A stretch of 64,000 nucleotides of DNA from an uncultured Flavobacteriaceae bacterium (GCA_947494825.1 CANLWN010000003.1:496001-560000), one strand, 5' to 3'; counted from the first letter of the stretch, positions 26,164 to 33,486 are shown. The notes: generated by a model from the sequence alone, not told the origin. Made by a program: numbers and translations.

Positions 26164-26205
26164 TAGCCCCGGCAAGAATCGAACTTACATCTAAAGTTTA
26201 GGAAA
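26164..26205 (-). pseudogene. 3' part of a split tRNA-Arg(CCU)
   Basis: These 42 bases form nucleotides 31-72 of a tRNA: anticodon loop TTCCTAA with CCT at the anticodon positions, 3' anticodon stem ACTTT, variable AGAT, T-arm GTAAG/CTTGC around TTCGATT, acceptor strand CGGGGCT and discriminator A. It matches the 5' part at 26316-26345 on the other side of a 110-bp insert. All stems would form if joined, with G-U pairs at 1-72, in the D and T stems and in the anticodon stem. Bacteria are not known to splice such an interruption, so it is called a broken gene, but it shows no decay. Confidence 0.8.
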
Positions 26206-26315
26206 CCTGCCTGCCGTAGTAGCCCTACCAGGACTCGAACCTGGATCTAAAGTTTAGGAAACTTTTGTTCTATCCCTTGAACTATAGGGCTTTACTGAAT
26301 CGGCACGCAGGCAGG
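26206..26315 (-). mobile_element. 110-bp inverted-repeat-bounded insert carrying a tRNA
   Basis: The insert starts with CCTGCCTGC (26307-26315, minus strand) and ends with GCAGGCAGG (26206-26214), a perfect 9-bp inverted repeat. With flanking tRNA bases the arms extend to 13 bp with one G-U pair. Between them lies a complete tRNA-Arg. No target-site duplication is evident, and the junction is ambiguous by one base. It encodes no protein. It may be a small non-autonomous element or the product of a recombination; the origin is inference. Confidence 0.55.
26220..26291 (-). tRNA. tRNA-Arg (anticodon CCU)
   Basis: A complete 72-base cloverleaf read on the minus strand. The acceptor AGCCCTA/TAGGGCT is a perfect 7 bp. 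The D-arm is GTTC/GAAC, and the anticodon stem AAAGT/ACTTT surrounds the loop TTCCTAA with anticodon CCT, U33 and A37. The T-arm is CCAGG/CCTGG around TTCGAGT, and the discriminator is A. CCA is not encoded. It would read the Arg codon AGG. Its anticodon arm and following bases (18 bases, GTTTCCTAAACTTTAGAT) are shared with the split tRNA around it. Confidence 0.95.
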
Positions 26316-26345
26316 CTTCTATTCTATCCATTGAACTACGGGGCC
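26316..26345 (-). pseudogene. 5' part of a split tRNA-Arg(CCU)
   Basis: Nucleotides 1-30 of a tRNA: acceptor strand GGCCCCG, then TA, the D-arm GTTC/GAAT around AATGGATA, and the first four bases of the anticodon stem, GAAG. It continues, across the 110-bp insert, at 26205. The acceptor strand pairs with CGGGGCT of the 3' part (one G-U at the end). Any promoter must lie upstream (26346-26450), where TAAATTCG at 26361-26368 (minus) resembles a -7 box but has no properly spaced -33 element. Confidence 0.8.
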
Positions 26346-26568
26346 CAACTTTTTGGACTGCGAATTTATGAATACTTTTTGACAAGTTTTTCCCCAAGTC
26401 GGGGATATTTTTTCAGTTTTCGCCCTATTCTTCATTTTTCTTGGCTTGTCCTCGGTTTTTAGGAAGCGAAACACCCTCAAATCACCCCTTTTTGGGCATA
26501 ATCAATACTTGAAATTGGCATCTTTCTCCGTAATTTGGACGGGCACCCCGGCCAAAAAGCTGTTTCAC

Positions 26569-27465
26569 ATGAAAGTATTGCCATTGTCCGAGCTTACACG
26601 CAACCGAAAAAAAATACCGGTCTACACAGACCATGTCCTTGCCACGCTAAGCACTTCAGGTCCATTTCATTGCGAAACGCACTACACCGGTCTGGGCATC
26701 ATATCCCTGTTGAACGGAAAAGGACATTTCAACATCAACGACCATCAAATAGCACTAAATACAAGTAGTTTTTTGATAGTGAACAGAGGCAGTAAACTGT
26801 CCTTTAAACTTTCCCCTAACAGCAGGCTGGTCATCCTAGGGTTCAACCCCAAGCTTTCCGATCTCGTTTCCCAGACCATGTTCTCTCAAAATAAAAAGAG
26901 GCTCCCCGATAAAATCAACATTCATGATTACGCCCTCCTAGAGCATATCCACATCATGAATTCCACATTGAAAAACCACTTGGAAATTTTAATCGCCCTT
27001 AGTAGCAGTTGTGCTTCCTTTCATGCCTTAAAGACCGATATGGTTGTCCGATCCATATTGGATCAGTTGATCCATGAGAACTACGATGCAATTTCATATT
27101 CCTCGAATCTCTCTGTTGTCAAAAAGAACACGCAAATACATCTCTACAAAAAGCTGTCCGTAACAAAACGCTGGATGGAGCACAACTATGGGGAACCGAT
27201 CAGTATTGACCATTTAGCCGATATCGCCATGCTGAACAACTATCATTTTCTTCGCCTTTTTAAACAAGCCTTTGGCATTACGCCCCATCAATTTTTAATA
27301 AAAACGCGACTTAAAAACGCTGAACTGCTATTAAAAAATAGTACGCTGAGCATTTCGGATATATGTCATCGCGTAGGTTTTGAAAGTGTCTCCTCTTTCA
27401 GCACCCTTTTTAAAAGGCGTTTCTCCAAAAGTCCGACCGAATATCGCCGGTTCACTGAAAACTAA
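26569..27465 (+). CDS. AraC-family transcriptional regulator
   Basis: 298 residues from the ATG at 26569; the frame is open further upstream, but that part has no conserved look. The N-terminal half is a cupin-like sensor (ISLLNGKGHFNINDHQIALNTSSFLIVNRGSKLSFKL). The C-terminal half is a double helix-turn-helix AraC domain (VTKRWMEHNYGEPISIDHLADIAMLNNYHFLRLFKQAFGITPHQFLIKTRLKNAELLLKNSTLSISDICHRVGFESVSSFSTLFKRRFSKSPTEYR). It is transcribed toward the SRPBCC gene, a plausible target. The inducer is unknown. Confidence 0.9.
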   Translation: MKVLPLSELTRNRKKIPVYTDHVLATLSTSGPFHCETHYTGLGIISLLNGKGHFNINDHQIALNTSSFLIVNRGSKLSFKLSPNSRLVILGFNPKLSDLVSQTMFSQNKKRLPDKINIHDYALLEHIHIMNSTLKNHLEILIALSSSCASFHALKTDMVVRSILDQLIHENYDAISYSSNLSVVKKNTQIHLYKKLSVTKRWMEHNYGEPISIDHLADIAMLNNYHFLRLFKQAFGITPHQFLIKTRLKNAELLLKNSTLSISDICHRVGFESVSSFSTLFKRRFSKSPTEYRRFTEN

Positions 27466-27504
27466 ATTCTCAATTTTCGATAAATCAAAGTCGTTCATTC
27501 CCAA

Positions 27505-27512
27505 TAGCTTTG
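27505..27512 (+). promoter_or_regulatory. TAnnTTTG -7 box before the SRPBCC gene
   Basis: TAGCTTTG matches the Bacteroidota -7 consensus and lies 24 bases before the ATG. The SRPBCC gene therefore probably has its own promoter rather than relying on the AraC gene transcript. Confidence 0.55.
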
Positions 27513-27535
27513 TTAGGTACTAAAATAGAAACGTT

Positions 27536-28036
27536 ATGGACAAAAATCAGTGGAGCGCCTTTAAACTACGTGTCAATATCAATTCGGATATCCAAACTGC
27601 CTATCGCGCTATTGCTACGGCCGAGGGTTTGGAGTCCTGGTTTTTGAGAAAAGCCTTGTTCAAAGATCCGAAGGGAAAATCAAAAGAGCCAAGCAGCCTT
27701 TTGGCCGCCAGGGACACCTACGAATGGTATTGGCACGGTTATCCAGACAGTGTTGTTGAAAAAGGAACGATCCTCAAAGCCAATGGGCAAGATGTTTTTG
27801 CCTTCACATTTTCTCTGAAGTGTCCTGTCACCATTACCCTTTACAAGGATGTTGGTACACTTATAGTAGAACTGCTGGAAAACGACCTTCCCACGGATGA
27901 AACTTCAATGATGAATCATTTTGTAGGGGATTCCAGAGGCTGGATCTTTTACCTGACCAACTTGAAATCCGTCTTGGAAGGGGGGTTGGATCTAAGGAAT
28001 AAAGACCCAAAACTGACCAATGTGATTACGGCTTAA
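27536..28036 (+). CDS. SRPBCC/AHSA1-like protein
   Basis: 166 residues, cytoplasmic. The pattern fits the START/Bet v1-like AHSA1 group: WSAFKLRVNINSDIQTAYRAIATAEGLESWFLRKALF at the start, a middle YEWYWHGYPDSVVEKGTI, and a closing helix MMNHFVGDSRGWIFYLTNLKSVLEGGLDLRN. These proteins bind hydrophobic ligands or act with regulators; the exact role is unknown. It follows an AraC regulator and is closed by a very strong terminator, so it is probably the only gene of its transcript. Confidence 0.8.
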   Translation: MDKNQWSAFKLRVNINSDIQTAYRAIATAEGLESWFLRKALFKDPKGKSKEPSSLLAARDTYEWYWHGYPDSVVEKGTILKANGQDVFAFTFSLKCPVTITLYKDVGTLIVELLENDLPTDETSMMNHFVGDSRGWIFYLTNLKSVLEGGLDLRNKDPKLTNVITA

Positions 28037-28094
28037 GCAGCAATGTAAGTCCCATGGGGAAAGGCCCAATCAACCCATACCAGCGTATAATTAA

Positions 28095-28134
28095 GTGTCC
28101 CGCAAAAAAGATTTTTGCGGGACACTAATTTTTT
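28095..28134. terminator. strong (bidirectional) terminator
   Basis: GTGTCCCGCAAAA and TTTTGCGGGACAC form a 13-bp stem with a short loop, followed on the plus strand by TAATTTTTT. It sits between the SRPBCC gene and the convergent sterol desaturase-like gene and probably serves both. Confidence 0.9.
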
Positions 28135-28148
28135 GGTTCAGAAAGTGC

Positions 28149-28931
28149 TTAGACCTCTTCCTTGGGTTTGGATACGTCCTTAAAGCGTAACATTTCCAAA
28201 ATCCTACTGGACGCACCGAGATAGTATCCCGTTTCGTGCTCATAGGTTTTCGGGTTTTTAAAGGTCCCGAACACGATATCTATCAAGGGCAAATCGGAAT
28301 AATTGTACGCGTGTATGCCCTTTGCGTGATGTATGGTATGGCTCTCCGGGCGCTGAATAATATACCCCAACCACCTGGGCGTATTAATATTGGCATGCTG
28401 AAAGATTCCCATAAAGGTCAATGTCAATATAATAATGGTAATGGCCTGTGGTGCCAAGCCCATGAGTAGGGCAAAGGTAATGGAGCCTACCAGGGACAGT
28501 CCTATCATATCGTTTAGACTAAAGATGAAGGCGCTGGGCACATCCAATCTTTCCGCACTATGGTGCATTTGGTGCGATACCCTAAAGAGAAAATCGGATT
28601 TGTGCATACTGATATGCCAACCGTACTGCACCAGTTGAAACAGGACCACGCCCAAAACCACCTGTGCAAAGATGTTTAAGGAACTGAGATCTACCAGCTG
28701 ATAGGAGGCAAAAAAGTCGTCCCACACTAGGGGGATATAGGTGGTCAGCAGCACATAGGCCACAAAAAAGGCCACGCCCCTAAGTATCCAGAACTTTATT
28801 TTGGGCAGTTTGCGGGCCGGGAAGAGTGCTTCCCAGAGCATGAGCCCTCCAAATAGGGCATAGACGAATAAAGAGATGGGGTCTAAAAGTATCTCCATGG
28901 GAGATGGTAATTGCGAAAAGAAATTTTCCAT
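28149..28931 (-). CDS. fatty acid hydroxylase/sterol desaturase family membrane protein
   Basis: About 260 residues from the ATG at 28931. Several membrane segments (about 18-35, 48-66, 85-105, 138-180) carry the di-iron histidine motifs of the family: WHISMHKS, VSHQMHHSAE, and HTIHHAKGIHAYNYSDLPLIDIVFGTF, with FQHANI between them. These enzymes hydroxylate or desaturate lipid chains or sterols using O2 and a di-iron centre; the substrate here is unknown. The gene is divergent from a TetR regulator with an inverted-repeat operator over its own promoter, so it is almost certainly the regulated target. Confidence 0.9.
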   Translation of the reverse strand: MENFFSQLPSPMEILLDPISLFVYALFGGLMLWEALFPARKLPKIKFWILRGVAFFVAYVLLTTYIPLVWDDFFASYQLVDLSSLNIFAQVVLGVVLFQLVQYGWHISMHKSDFLFRVSHQMHHSAERLDVPSAFIFSLNDMIGLSLVGSITFALLMGLAPQAITIIILTLTFMGIFQHANINTPRWLGYIIQRPESHTIHHAKGIHAYNYSDLPLIDIVFGTFKNPKTYEHETGYYLGASSRILEMLRFKDVSKPKEEV

Positions 28932-28971
28932 AATCAATTGTTTTAAAAGCTAATAATTTTTTATTTATACA

Positions 28972-29019
28972 GACTAGATGGTACAAATATAAAAATATTT
29001 TTTACTATACCAACTAGTC
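28972..29019 (-). promoter_or_regulatory. TetR-type operator over the desaturase promoter
   Basis: On the minus strand TTG, 19 bases and TATATTTG (28984-28991) form a model Bacteroidota promoter for the desaturase gene. It is flanked by two halves of an inverted repeat, TACCAACTAGTC (29008-29019) and GACTAGATGGTA (28972-28983). They match at 11 of 12 positions: one lies over the -33 element and the other just past the -7 box. The divergent TetR protein is the obvious binder. Confidence 0.7.
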
Positions 29020-29031
29020 GGTTAAATTTTT

Positions 29032-29039
29032 TATCTTTG
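29032..29039 (+). promoter_or_regulatory. TAnnTTTG -7 box of the tetR gene
   Basis: TATCTTTG ends 4 bases before the ATG of the TetR gene, so transcription would start at or next to the start codon and give a leaderless mRNA. The proximal operator half ends 12 bases upstream, which would allow autoregulation. Confidence 0.6.
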
Positions 29040-29043
29040 GAGT

Positions 29044-29661
29044 ATGGGAAGAGATGGCACACCAACACGCAATAAAATACTGGCCCAGTCCCGGGCCCTG
29101 GTATTGCAAAACGGATTTTCCGGGACCAGCATCGACTTAATTTTGGAACGGACCGGTATCACCAAAGGGGCATTTTTTTATCATTTTAAGACCAAAAACG
29201 TCCTGGCCCAGGCCCTGATCGAAGAATTTGCCAAGGAGGATATCGACACTTTGGAATCGGCCCTGGAACAAACGGAACACCTCAAGACCGATCCCAAAGA
29301 GCGATTGCTGCAGTTTGTACAATTGTTTATCGATATGATGACAGGGCTCACGGAGCCCTACCCCGGTTGCCTGTACGCCTCCTATACTTATGAGCCCAAT
29401 CAATTTGATCCGAAGGTCATGGAACCCATTTCCAGCGCCATTCTGCAATGGAGGACCACCTTGGTGCGCTTGCTCTCCGAGGTACGCCAGGAATACGATA
29501 TGCAACAAGAGGTGGATATTTCGTCCTTGGCCGATCTCTTTACGGTCATCTTCGAAGGGGCCTATGTGGTATCCAAAGCACTGAACGAACCCGACCTGGT
29601 GGCCCAGCAGCTACGTCAGCTGTCCAATTACTACGAGCTTCTCTTTGTGCCAAAGCAATAG
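29044..29661 (+). CDS. TetR/AcrR-family transcriptional regulator
   Basis: 205 residues. The N-terminal DNA-binding domain is typical (TRNKILAQSRALVLQNGFSGTSIDLILERTGITKGAFFYHFKTKNVLAQALIEEF). The C-terminal part is the helical ligand domain of the TetR_C group with the motif GCLYASYTYE and the helix ADLFTVIFEGAYVVSKAL. It is divergent from the fatty acid hydroxylase-like gene and shares a promoter region with a clear operator. The regulator therefore probably represses that gene and itself until it binds a lipid-like or toxic ligand; the ligand type is inferred. Confidence 0.92.
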   Translation: MGRDGTPTRNKILAQSRALVLQNGFSGTSIDLILERTGITKGAFFYHFKTKNVLAQALIEEFAKEDIDTLESALEQTEHLKTDPKERLLQFVQLFIDMMTGLTEPYPGCLYASYTYEPNQFDPKVMEPISSAILQWRTTLVRLLSEVRQEYDMQQEVDISSLADLFTVIFEGAYVVSKALNEPDLVAQQLRQLSNYYELLFVPKQ

Positions 29662-29684
29662 CCAAGACAAGGCCCAACTTCCCC

Positions 29685-30662
29685 CTATTCGTGAACAAAT
29701 AGTTGCGGATCGGTCACCGTGATGCCGTTTGGCCGTTCCAAAAAATAATCCGCTATGCGTTTGTATAATCGTAAATGCGCTTCCACGCCCTCCCAGTTCC
29801 AATGCTCGTTGATCTCGTCCTCCGGACTATGGATTCTTCCAAATGGAATGGGTTCGGCCTGCCCGCCCCCTATCAACTGGGCACCCGTCCATAAAGTAAA
29901 AGCGGGGATCCCCTTTGCCAGAAAGGAAGCGGTATCAAAATTCGTGTTCATCCCATCTATCCAATCGGGCGGATTATAGACCCATCCTAGGGTCGCGGCG
30001 ACGGATTGGATCTCATCCAAGAAATCGACCCCCTGGCGCGGCATAACAAAATAGTCCGCCCTGGGCCCCGAGATATTAAAGCCATCAATATTTATGCACA
30101 AGGTAATTTCATCCCGGGGGAAAACCGGGTTTTCAACATAAAAGCGACTTCCATGAGTACCTATTTCCTCTGCGGCCGTTGCGATAAAGACCAGGTGCTG
30201 TCGTGGCCCTTCCTCTTCCATAAACTGCCGTGCCAATTCCATCAAAGCGGCCACGCCAACGGCATTGTCCCGGGCTCCGTTATAAATACCATCTTCCTCC
30301 CCGCCCGATTCTGAAGTGCCCAAGGCGTCATAGTGGGCGGTGAATACCATGGAACGATCGGTAGGTTGGGCGGCCGGGATAATCCCAATAACGTTGGCTT
30401 CCTTTTCGGTGTAGTCCGGAACATGGAACCACTGGTAATAGGATCCATCGGCCTGTGGTTGCAAGCCTATTTGCCTGAACTGTTCCGCAATGTATGCCGC
30501 GGCAAGCTTAATTTCCGCACTCCCGGTGCCCCGCCCTTTTAAGGCGTCCGATGCCAGGTAGGCGGTATGGGCCTTAAAATCATCCAACCATTGGGCAAAA
30601 GATATAATAGGAAGCAACGCAAGAAGTAGGAAGGACAGGTAATTTTTTACTGAAAGCTGCAT
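29685..30662 (-). CDS. secreted M28-family peptidase
   Basis: 325 residues with a signal peptide (ending near IISFAQ). The protease-associated start FKAHTAYLASDALKGRGTGSAEIKLAAAYI is typical of this group. The zinc-site motifs are VFTAHYDALG, YNGARDNAVGVAALMEL, IATAAEEIGTHGSRFYV, CINIDGFN and RIHSPEDEI. It is a periplasmic or secreted di-zinc aminopeptidase. The gene ends close to the convergent TetR gene. A 67-base piece of its N-terminal coding region recurs, mutated, at 35460-35526. Confidence 0.9.
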   Translation of the reverse strand: MQLSVKNYLSFLLLALLPIISFAQWLDDFKAHTAYLASDALKGRGTGSAEIKLAAAYIAEQFRQIGLQPQADGSYYQWFHVPDYTEKEANVIGIIPAAQPTDRSMVFTAHYDALGTSESGGEEDGIYNGARDNAVGVAALMELARQFMEEEGPRQHLVFIATAAEEIGTHGSRFYVENPVFPRDEITLCINIDGFNISGPRADYFVMPRQGVDFLDEIQSVAATLGWVYNPPDWIDGMNTNFDTASFLAKGIPAFTLWTGAQLIGGGQAEPIPFGRIHSPEDEINEHWNWEGVEAHLRLYKRIADYFLERPNGITVTDPQLFVHE

Positions 30663-30788
30663 AAAATCCGTTTTTAAGGTTACCCTATAGACCTCCTTTT
30701 CGCATTTTGGTTACATAGCCAGAAAGTATAGTAAAGATATGGCCCTGGCGTGGCATCTTTGAAGGAAATTTTTAAAAGGTAGCTGGAG

Positions 30789-31304
30789 CTAGGACGACAT
30801 CTGACTGGCTTGCCATTGCTGTACCCATTTGAGGATCGGTGCGATACTGGTTTTGTCCACAAAATCGAATCCATGGAGCTCTTGTTTTCTGGCTTCCGGA
30901 TCCCTATTGGCCATGGCACCTATTTTCAGCATCATACGGTCATACCAGCTGAGCTCTTTAGGCACTTGCCTTCCTCGAAGTGCAACATGGTGCATTTTCT
31001 TGATAAAGCTTTCGGGCAAACTCTTAGCGATCCACCCATCCAGTTTGGGCCCGGCAGGAGCCCCGGAAACCGAAAAGAGGCATATGGGTTTGCCGCCCAA
31101 GCCAGCCAAATGCCCTTTCACCCATTTGCGGATGCTGAGCCTGAAATACAATATGGGGCTACCCAAAATCAGAAAATCGTAGGACGCTGGATCGGCCTTG
31201 GCATCCTTAATATCGAACACGGGCAAGCCGGTCGCCTCACCGATCCAACGGGCGTACTGCGCTGTGCTGCCGTACTTACTCGAGAAAAAAATGGCCCCGG
31301 TCAT
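30789..31304 (-). CDS. flavodoxin-domain protein (HemG-like)
   Basis: 171 residues. The start MTGAIFFSSKYGSTAQYARWIGE is the phosphate-binding loop of flavodoxin-like FMN proteins. YDFLILGSPILYFRLSIRKWVKGHLAGLGGKPICLFSVSG is the second FMN-contact region. The layout is that of the flavodoxin_5 group, which includes the menaquinone-dependent protoporphyrinogen oxidase HemG. The late MMLKIGAMANRDPEARKQELHGFDFVD is also found in such proteins, but no haem genes are nearby, so the substrate is left open. It is a single gene. Confidence 0.8.
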   Translation of the reverse strand: MTGAIFFSSKYGSTAQYARWIGEATGLPVFDIKDAKADPASYDFLILGSPILYFRLSIRKWVKGHLAGLGGKPICLFSVSGAPAGPKLDGWIAKSLPESFIKKMHHVALRGRQVPKELSWYDRMMLKIGAMANRDPEARKQELHGFDFVDKTSIAPILKWVQQWQASQMSS

Positions 31305-31512
31305 GATTTACAGGTTTTAGTGATGCCAAAGAAACGCCCACAATACAGGGCGCATACCTAATGCGGACTTGTTCCTATAACCTAACAAAGGTAGCTGCTC
31401 CCCAAACTGGGTACAATGATTTTGGTCATCATATGGATATCCCTATTGGACAATCGCTCTAACTAATCTATCTTAGGCCCGTAATCACTATGCGAATAAT
31501 CTCGGACGAAAT

Positions 31513-32022
31513 ATGATCAGGTGCGGATCCATTTTGATGTTACTAATAGTTCTTTACGCTTGTAGGCATCATGCTAAAGGCGAAAACGTAAGATCGGAAC
31601 AATCAAAGCAAAAAGAATTGGTTCACAAGCAGAAATCCTACAAAAACGAAAACGGATGGATAATAATGTCCAAAATAAGTGTTCTGGATTTTTTGAAAGA
31701 GTTAAAGGCAGAGGATACTATGGACACGGAACTGAATGTTTTAACTACTATGGGGCAAAGCGGTGAAAATTGGATTACGGAGTCCGAACTTGAATTCCTT
31801 GTTTCCCAAATCGAATCCAAAGAAAAAGCAAAGTGTGTTACGCGGGTTATTTCCTCATTTATATCGGATTCCAAGAACATGACCATCGGAAATCATGCCA
31901 TTTCGATAATAGAAGTCTATCGGAAAAAAGAGGCCTACCCAAATGAACTATACATTTGCAGTTCCTATGACGACCACAAAGTAGTGGAGCTAAAGGATTG
32001 GTGGAAAAGCAAAAAGAAATGA
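31513..32022 (+). CDS. hypothetical lipoprotein
   Basis: 169 residues. A short leader MIRCGSILMLLIVLYAC gives a lipobox cysteine near residue 17, followed by a Lys/Gln/Glu-rich linker. I do not recognise the globular part: SVLDFLKELKAEDTMDTELNVLTTMGQSGENWITESELEFLVSQIESKEKAKCVTRVISSFI, then a closing DHKVVELKDWWKSKKK. It looks alpha/beta with a helical first half. It is convergent with the beta-CASP gene. The upstream 208 bases are AT-rich and hold no other gene. Confidence 0.6.
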   Translation: MIRCGSILMLLIVLYACRHHAKGENVRSEQSKQKELVHKQKSYKNENGWIIMSKISVLDFLKELKAEDTMDTELNVLTTMGQSGENWITESELEFLVSQIESKEKAKCVTRVISSFISDSKNMTIGNHAISIIEVYRKKEAYPNELYICSSYDDHKVVELKDWWKSKKK

Positions 32023-32103
32023 AACGGTAATAACCCCTAAATATGCCTTAAACCCTAACTTTGAAGATATCATTGTCTAAAATGAGCTTCATAGGTCCGA
32101 AAA

Positions 32104-33477
32104 TCACACCTTTATTTCCAAAACCTGATGTAGTGCCGGAATATGTACGTTCCAACCAAATACCTCCTTGATCTTTTTGCCAAAGGCATCCAAAGCGGGG
32201 GGTTCCCCATGTACCAGAAAAACCGCTTCAGGAATGTTTTTTACGCCCCCCAACCAATGCAATAGTTCGGACTGGTCCGCATGGGCGGACAAGCTTTCCA
32301 GATGCACAATGTTCGCTTTTACCGGATGATGTTTACCAAATAGCTTCAATTCATGAGCCCCATCCAACAACTTCCTGCCCCTGGTACCTTCGGCCTGGTA
32401 ACCGACCAACATAACGGTTGTGGAAGCATTATCTATCCATTGTTTCAAATAGGTCAGCACGCGTCCGCCAGTGACCATTCCGCTTCCTGCGATCACTATT
32501 TTAGGTCTTGGATCATCAATGGTCTCCCAGGTTTCCCTGTAGGAACTTACGATATTGACATGATTGCACATGGCATGGTATTCGTTCATGGGCAATTGGT
32601 GCCAGTGAGGGAAATGCTCAAAAACAGACAATACATTGTCTCCCATAGGGCTATCAATAAAGATGGGGATGTTGGGAATACGGTTTTTTTTGTACAACCG
32701 CCATAACAAATACATTAAGGATTGTAAACGTTCAACGGCGAACGAAGGTATAATCAGGTTGCCGCGTTCATGAACCGTTTTATGAACAAGTCCTATCACC
32801 GTCTCCTCAACCACTTCATCCGGGTGCAGCGTATTGCCGTACGTACTTTCAACGAACAAATAATCAGCCCATTCCGGTCGCTCCGGAGGGGCCAATAGCA
32901 AATCTTCCCTTCTCCCCACATCTCCTGAAAAAACAAATAGTTTTCCGAAGATTTCCAATTCGATAAAAGTGGCCCCCAAGATATGGCCGTTGTACCGGAA
33001 TCGATATCGGATGTTCTCCGTTACGGCAACCCAAACGTCCTTATTTTGGGCCTTGAGGAATTTAAAGGTCTCCACAGCGTCTTCCCGCGTATAGAGAGGT
33101 AGTGCGGGATGGTGACGGCTGTACCCTTCCCTATTGGCCTTTTCCGCTTCCTCTTCATGGATCTTGGCACTGTCCTTTAAAATGATCCTGGTGATGGCCA
33201 AAGTAGGGGCCGTACCTATTATTTCCCCTCTGAACCCTTCTTTGACCAATCGGGGCAAATATCCGATATGGTCCAAGTGGCCATGGGTCAATAGGATCAG
33301 GTCTATTTCCTCGACATTTATGGGCAAGGGGTTCCAGTTCATGTTCCGGAGGTCCTTCAACCCTTGGAACATCCCACAATCTACAAGTACGTTGCGCTCC
33401 GGGGTCTCCAAATAAAATTTGGAACCGGTTACGACTCCAGAAGCCCCTAAGAAATGAATTTTAATGGTTTTCATCAT
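32104..33477 (-). CDS. beta-CASP metallo-beta-lactamase-fold nuclease-like protein
   Basis: 457 residues. The metallo-beta-lactamase part has LLTHGHLDHIGYLPRL (HxHxDH), NGHILGATFIEL and FSGDVGRREDLLL. The beta-CASP part has the A/B/C motifs in ESTYGN, GSGMVTGGR, VGYQAEGTRGRKLLDG and HLESLSAHADQSELLHWL. The closing VFLVHGEPPALDAFGKKI is the normal end of CPSF73/YbcI-like proteins. Family members act on RNA as endo- or exonucleases, so a cytoplasmic RNA-processing role is likely. It is last in a run with the ATP-cone/nuclease gene (9-base gap) and the VIT1/CCC1 gene. Confidence 0.92.
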   Translation of the reverse strand: MMKTIKIHFLGASGVVTGSKFYLETPERNVLVDCGMFQGLKDLRNMNWNPLPINVEEIDLILLTHGHLDHIGYLPRLVKEGFRGEIIGTAPTLAITRIILKDSAKIHEEEAEKANREGYSRHHPALPLYTREDAVETFKFLKAQNKDVWVAVTENIRYRFRYNGHILGATFIELEIFGKLFVFSGDVGRREDLLLAPPERPEWADYLFVESTYGNTLHPDEVVEETVIGLVHKTVHERGNLIIPSFAVERLQSLMYLLWRLYKKNRIPNIPIFIDSPMGDNVLSVFEHFPHWHQLPMNEYHAMCNHVNIVSSYRETWETIDDPRPKIVIAGSGMVTGGRVLTYLKQWIDNASTTVMLVGYQAEGTRGRKLLDGAHELKLFGKHHPVKANIVHLESLSAHADQSELLHWLGGVKNIPEAVFLVHGEPPALDAFGKKIKEVFGWNVHIPALHQVLEIKV

Positions 33478-33486
33478 ACGGCATTA

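Noticed and set aside
25926-26174. CRISPR array
   Set aside because: The whole 95-bp unit is repeated, including what would be spacers, and there are only three copies and no cas genes.
25888-26201. Open frames of 60-81 codons on both strands across the repeat array
   Set aside because: They arise from the GC-rich tandem units, contain repeated peptide blocks that mirror the DNA repeat, and end inside tRNA sequence.
26206-26315. Group I intron in a tRNA
   Set aside because: 110 bases is too short for a group I core, the position (30/31) is outside the usual anticodon-loop sites, and the insert is itself a tRNA.
25926-26345. Boundary of an integrated phage or island
   Set aside because: No integrase, excisionase or phage gene in the window; only the repeated tRNA end points that way, so it is listed as a question, not a feature.
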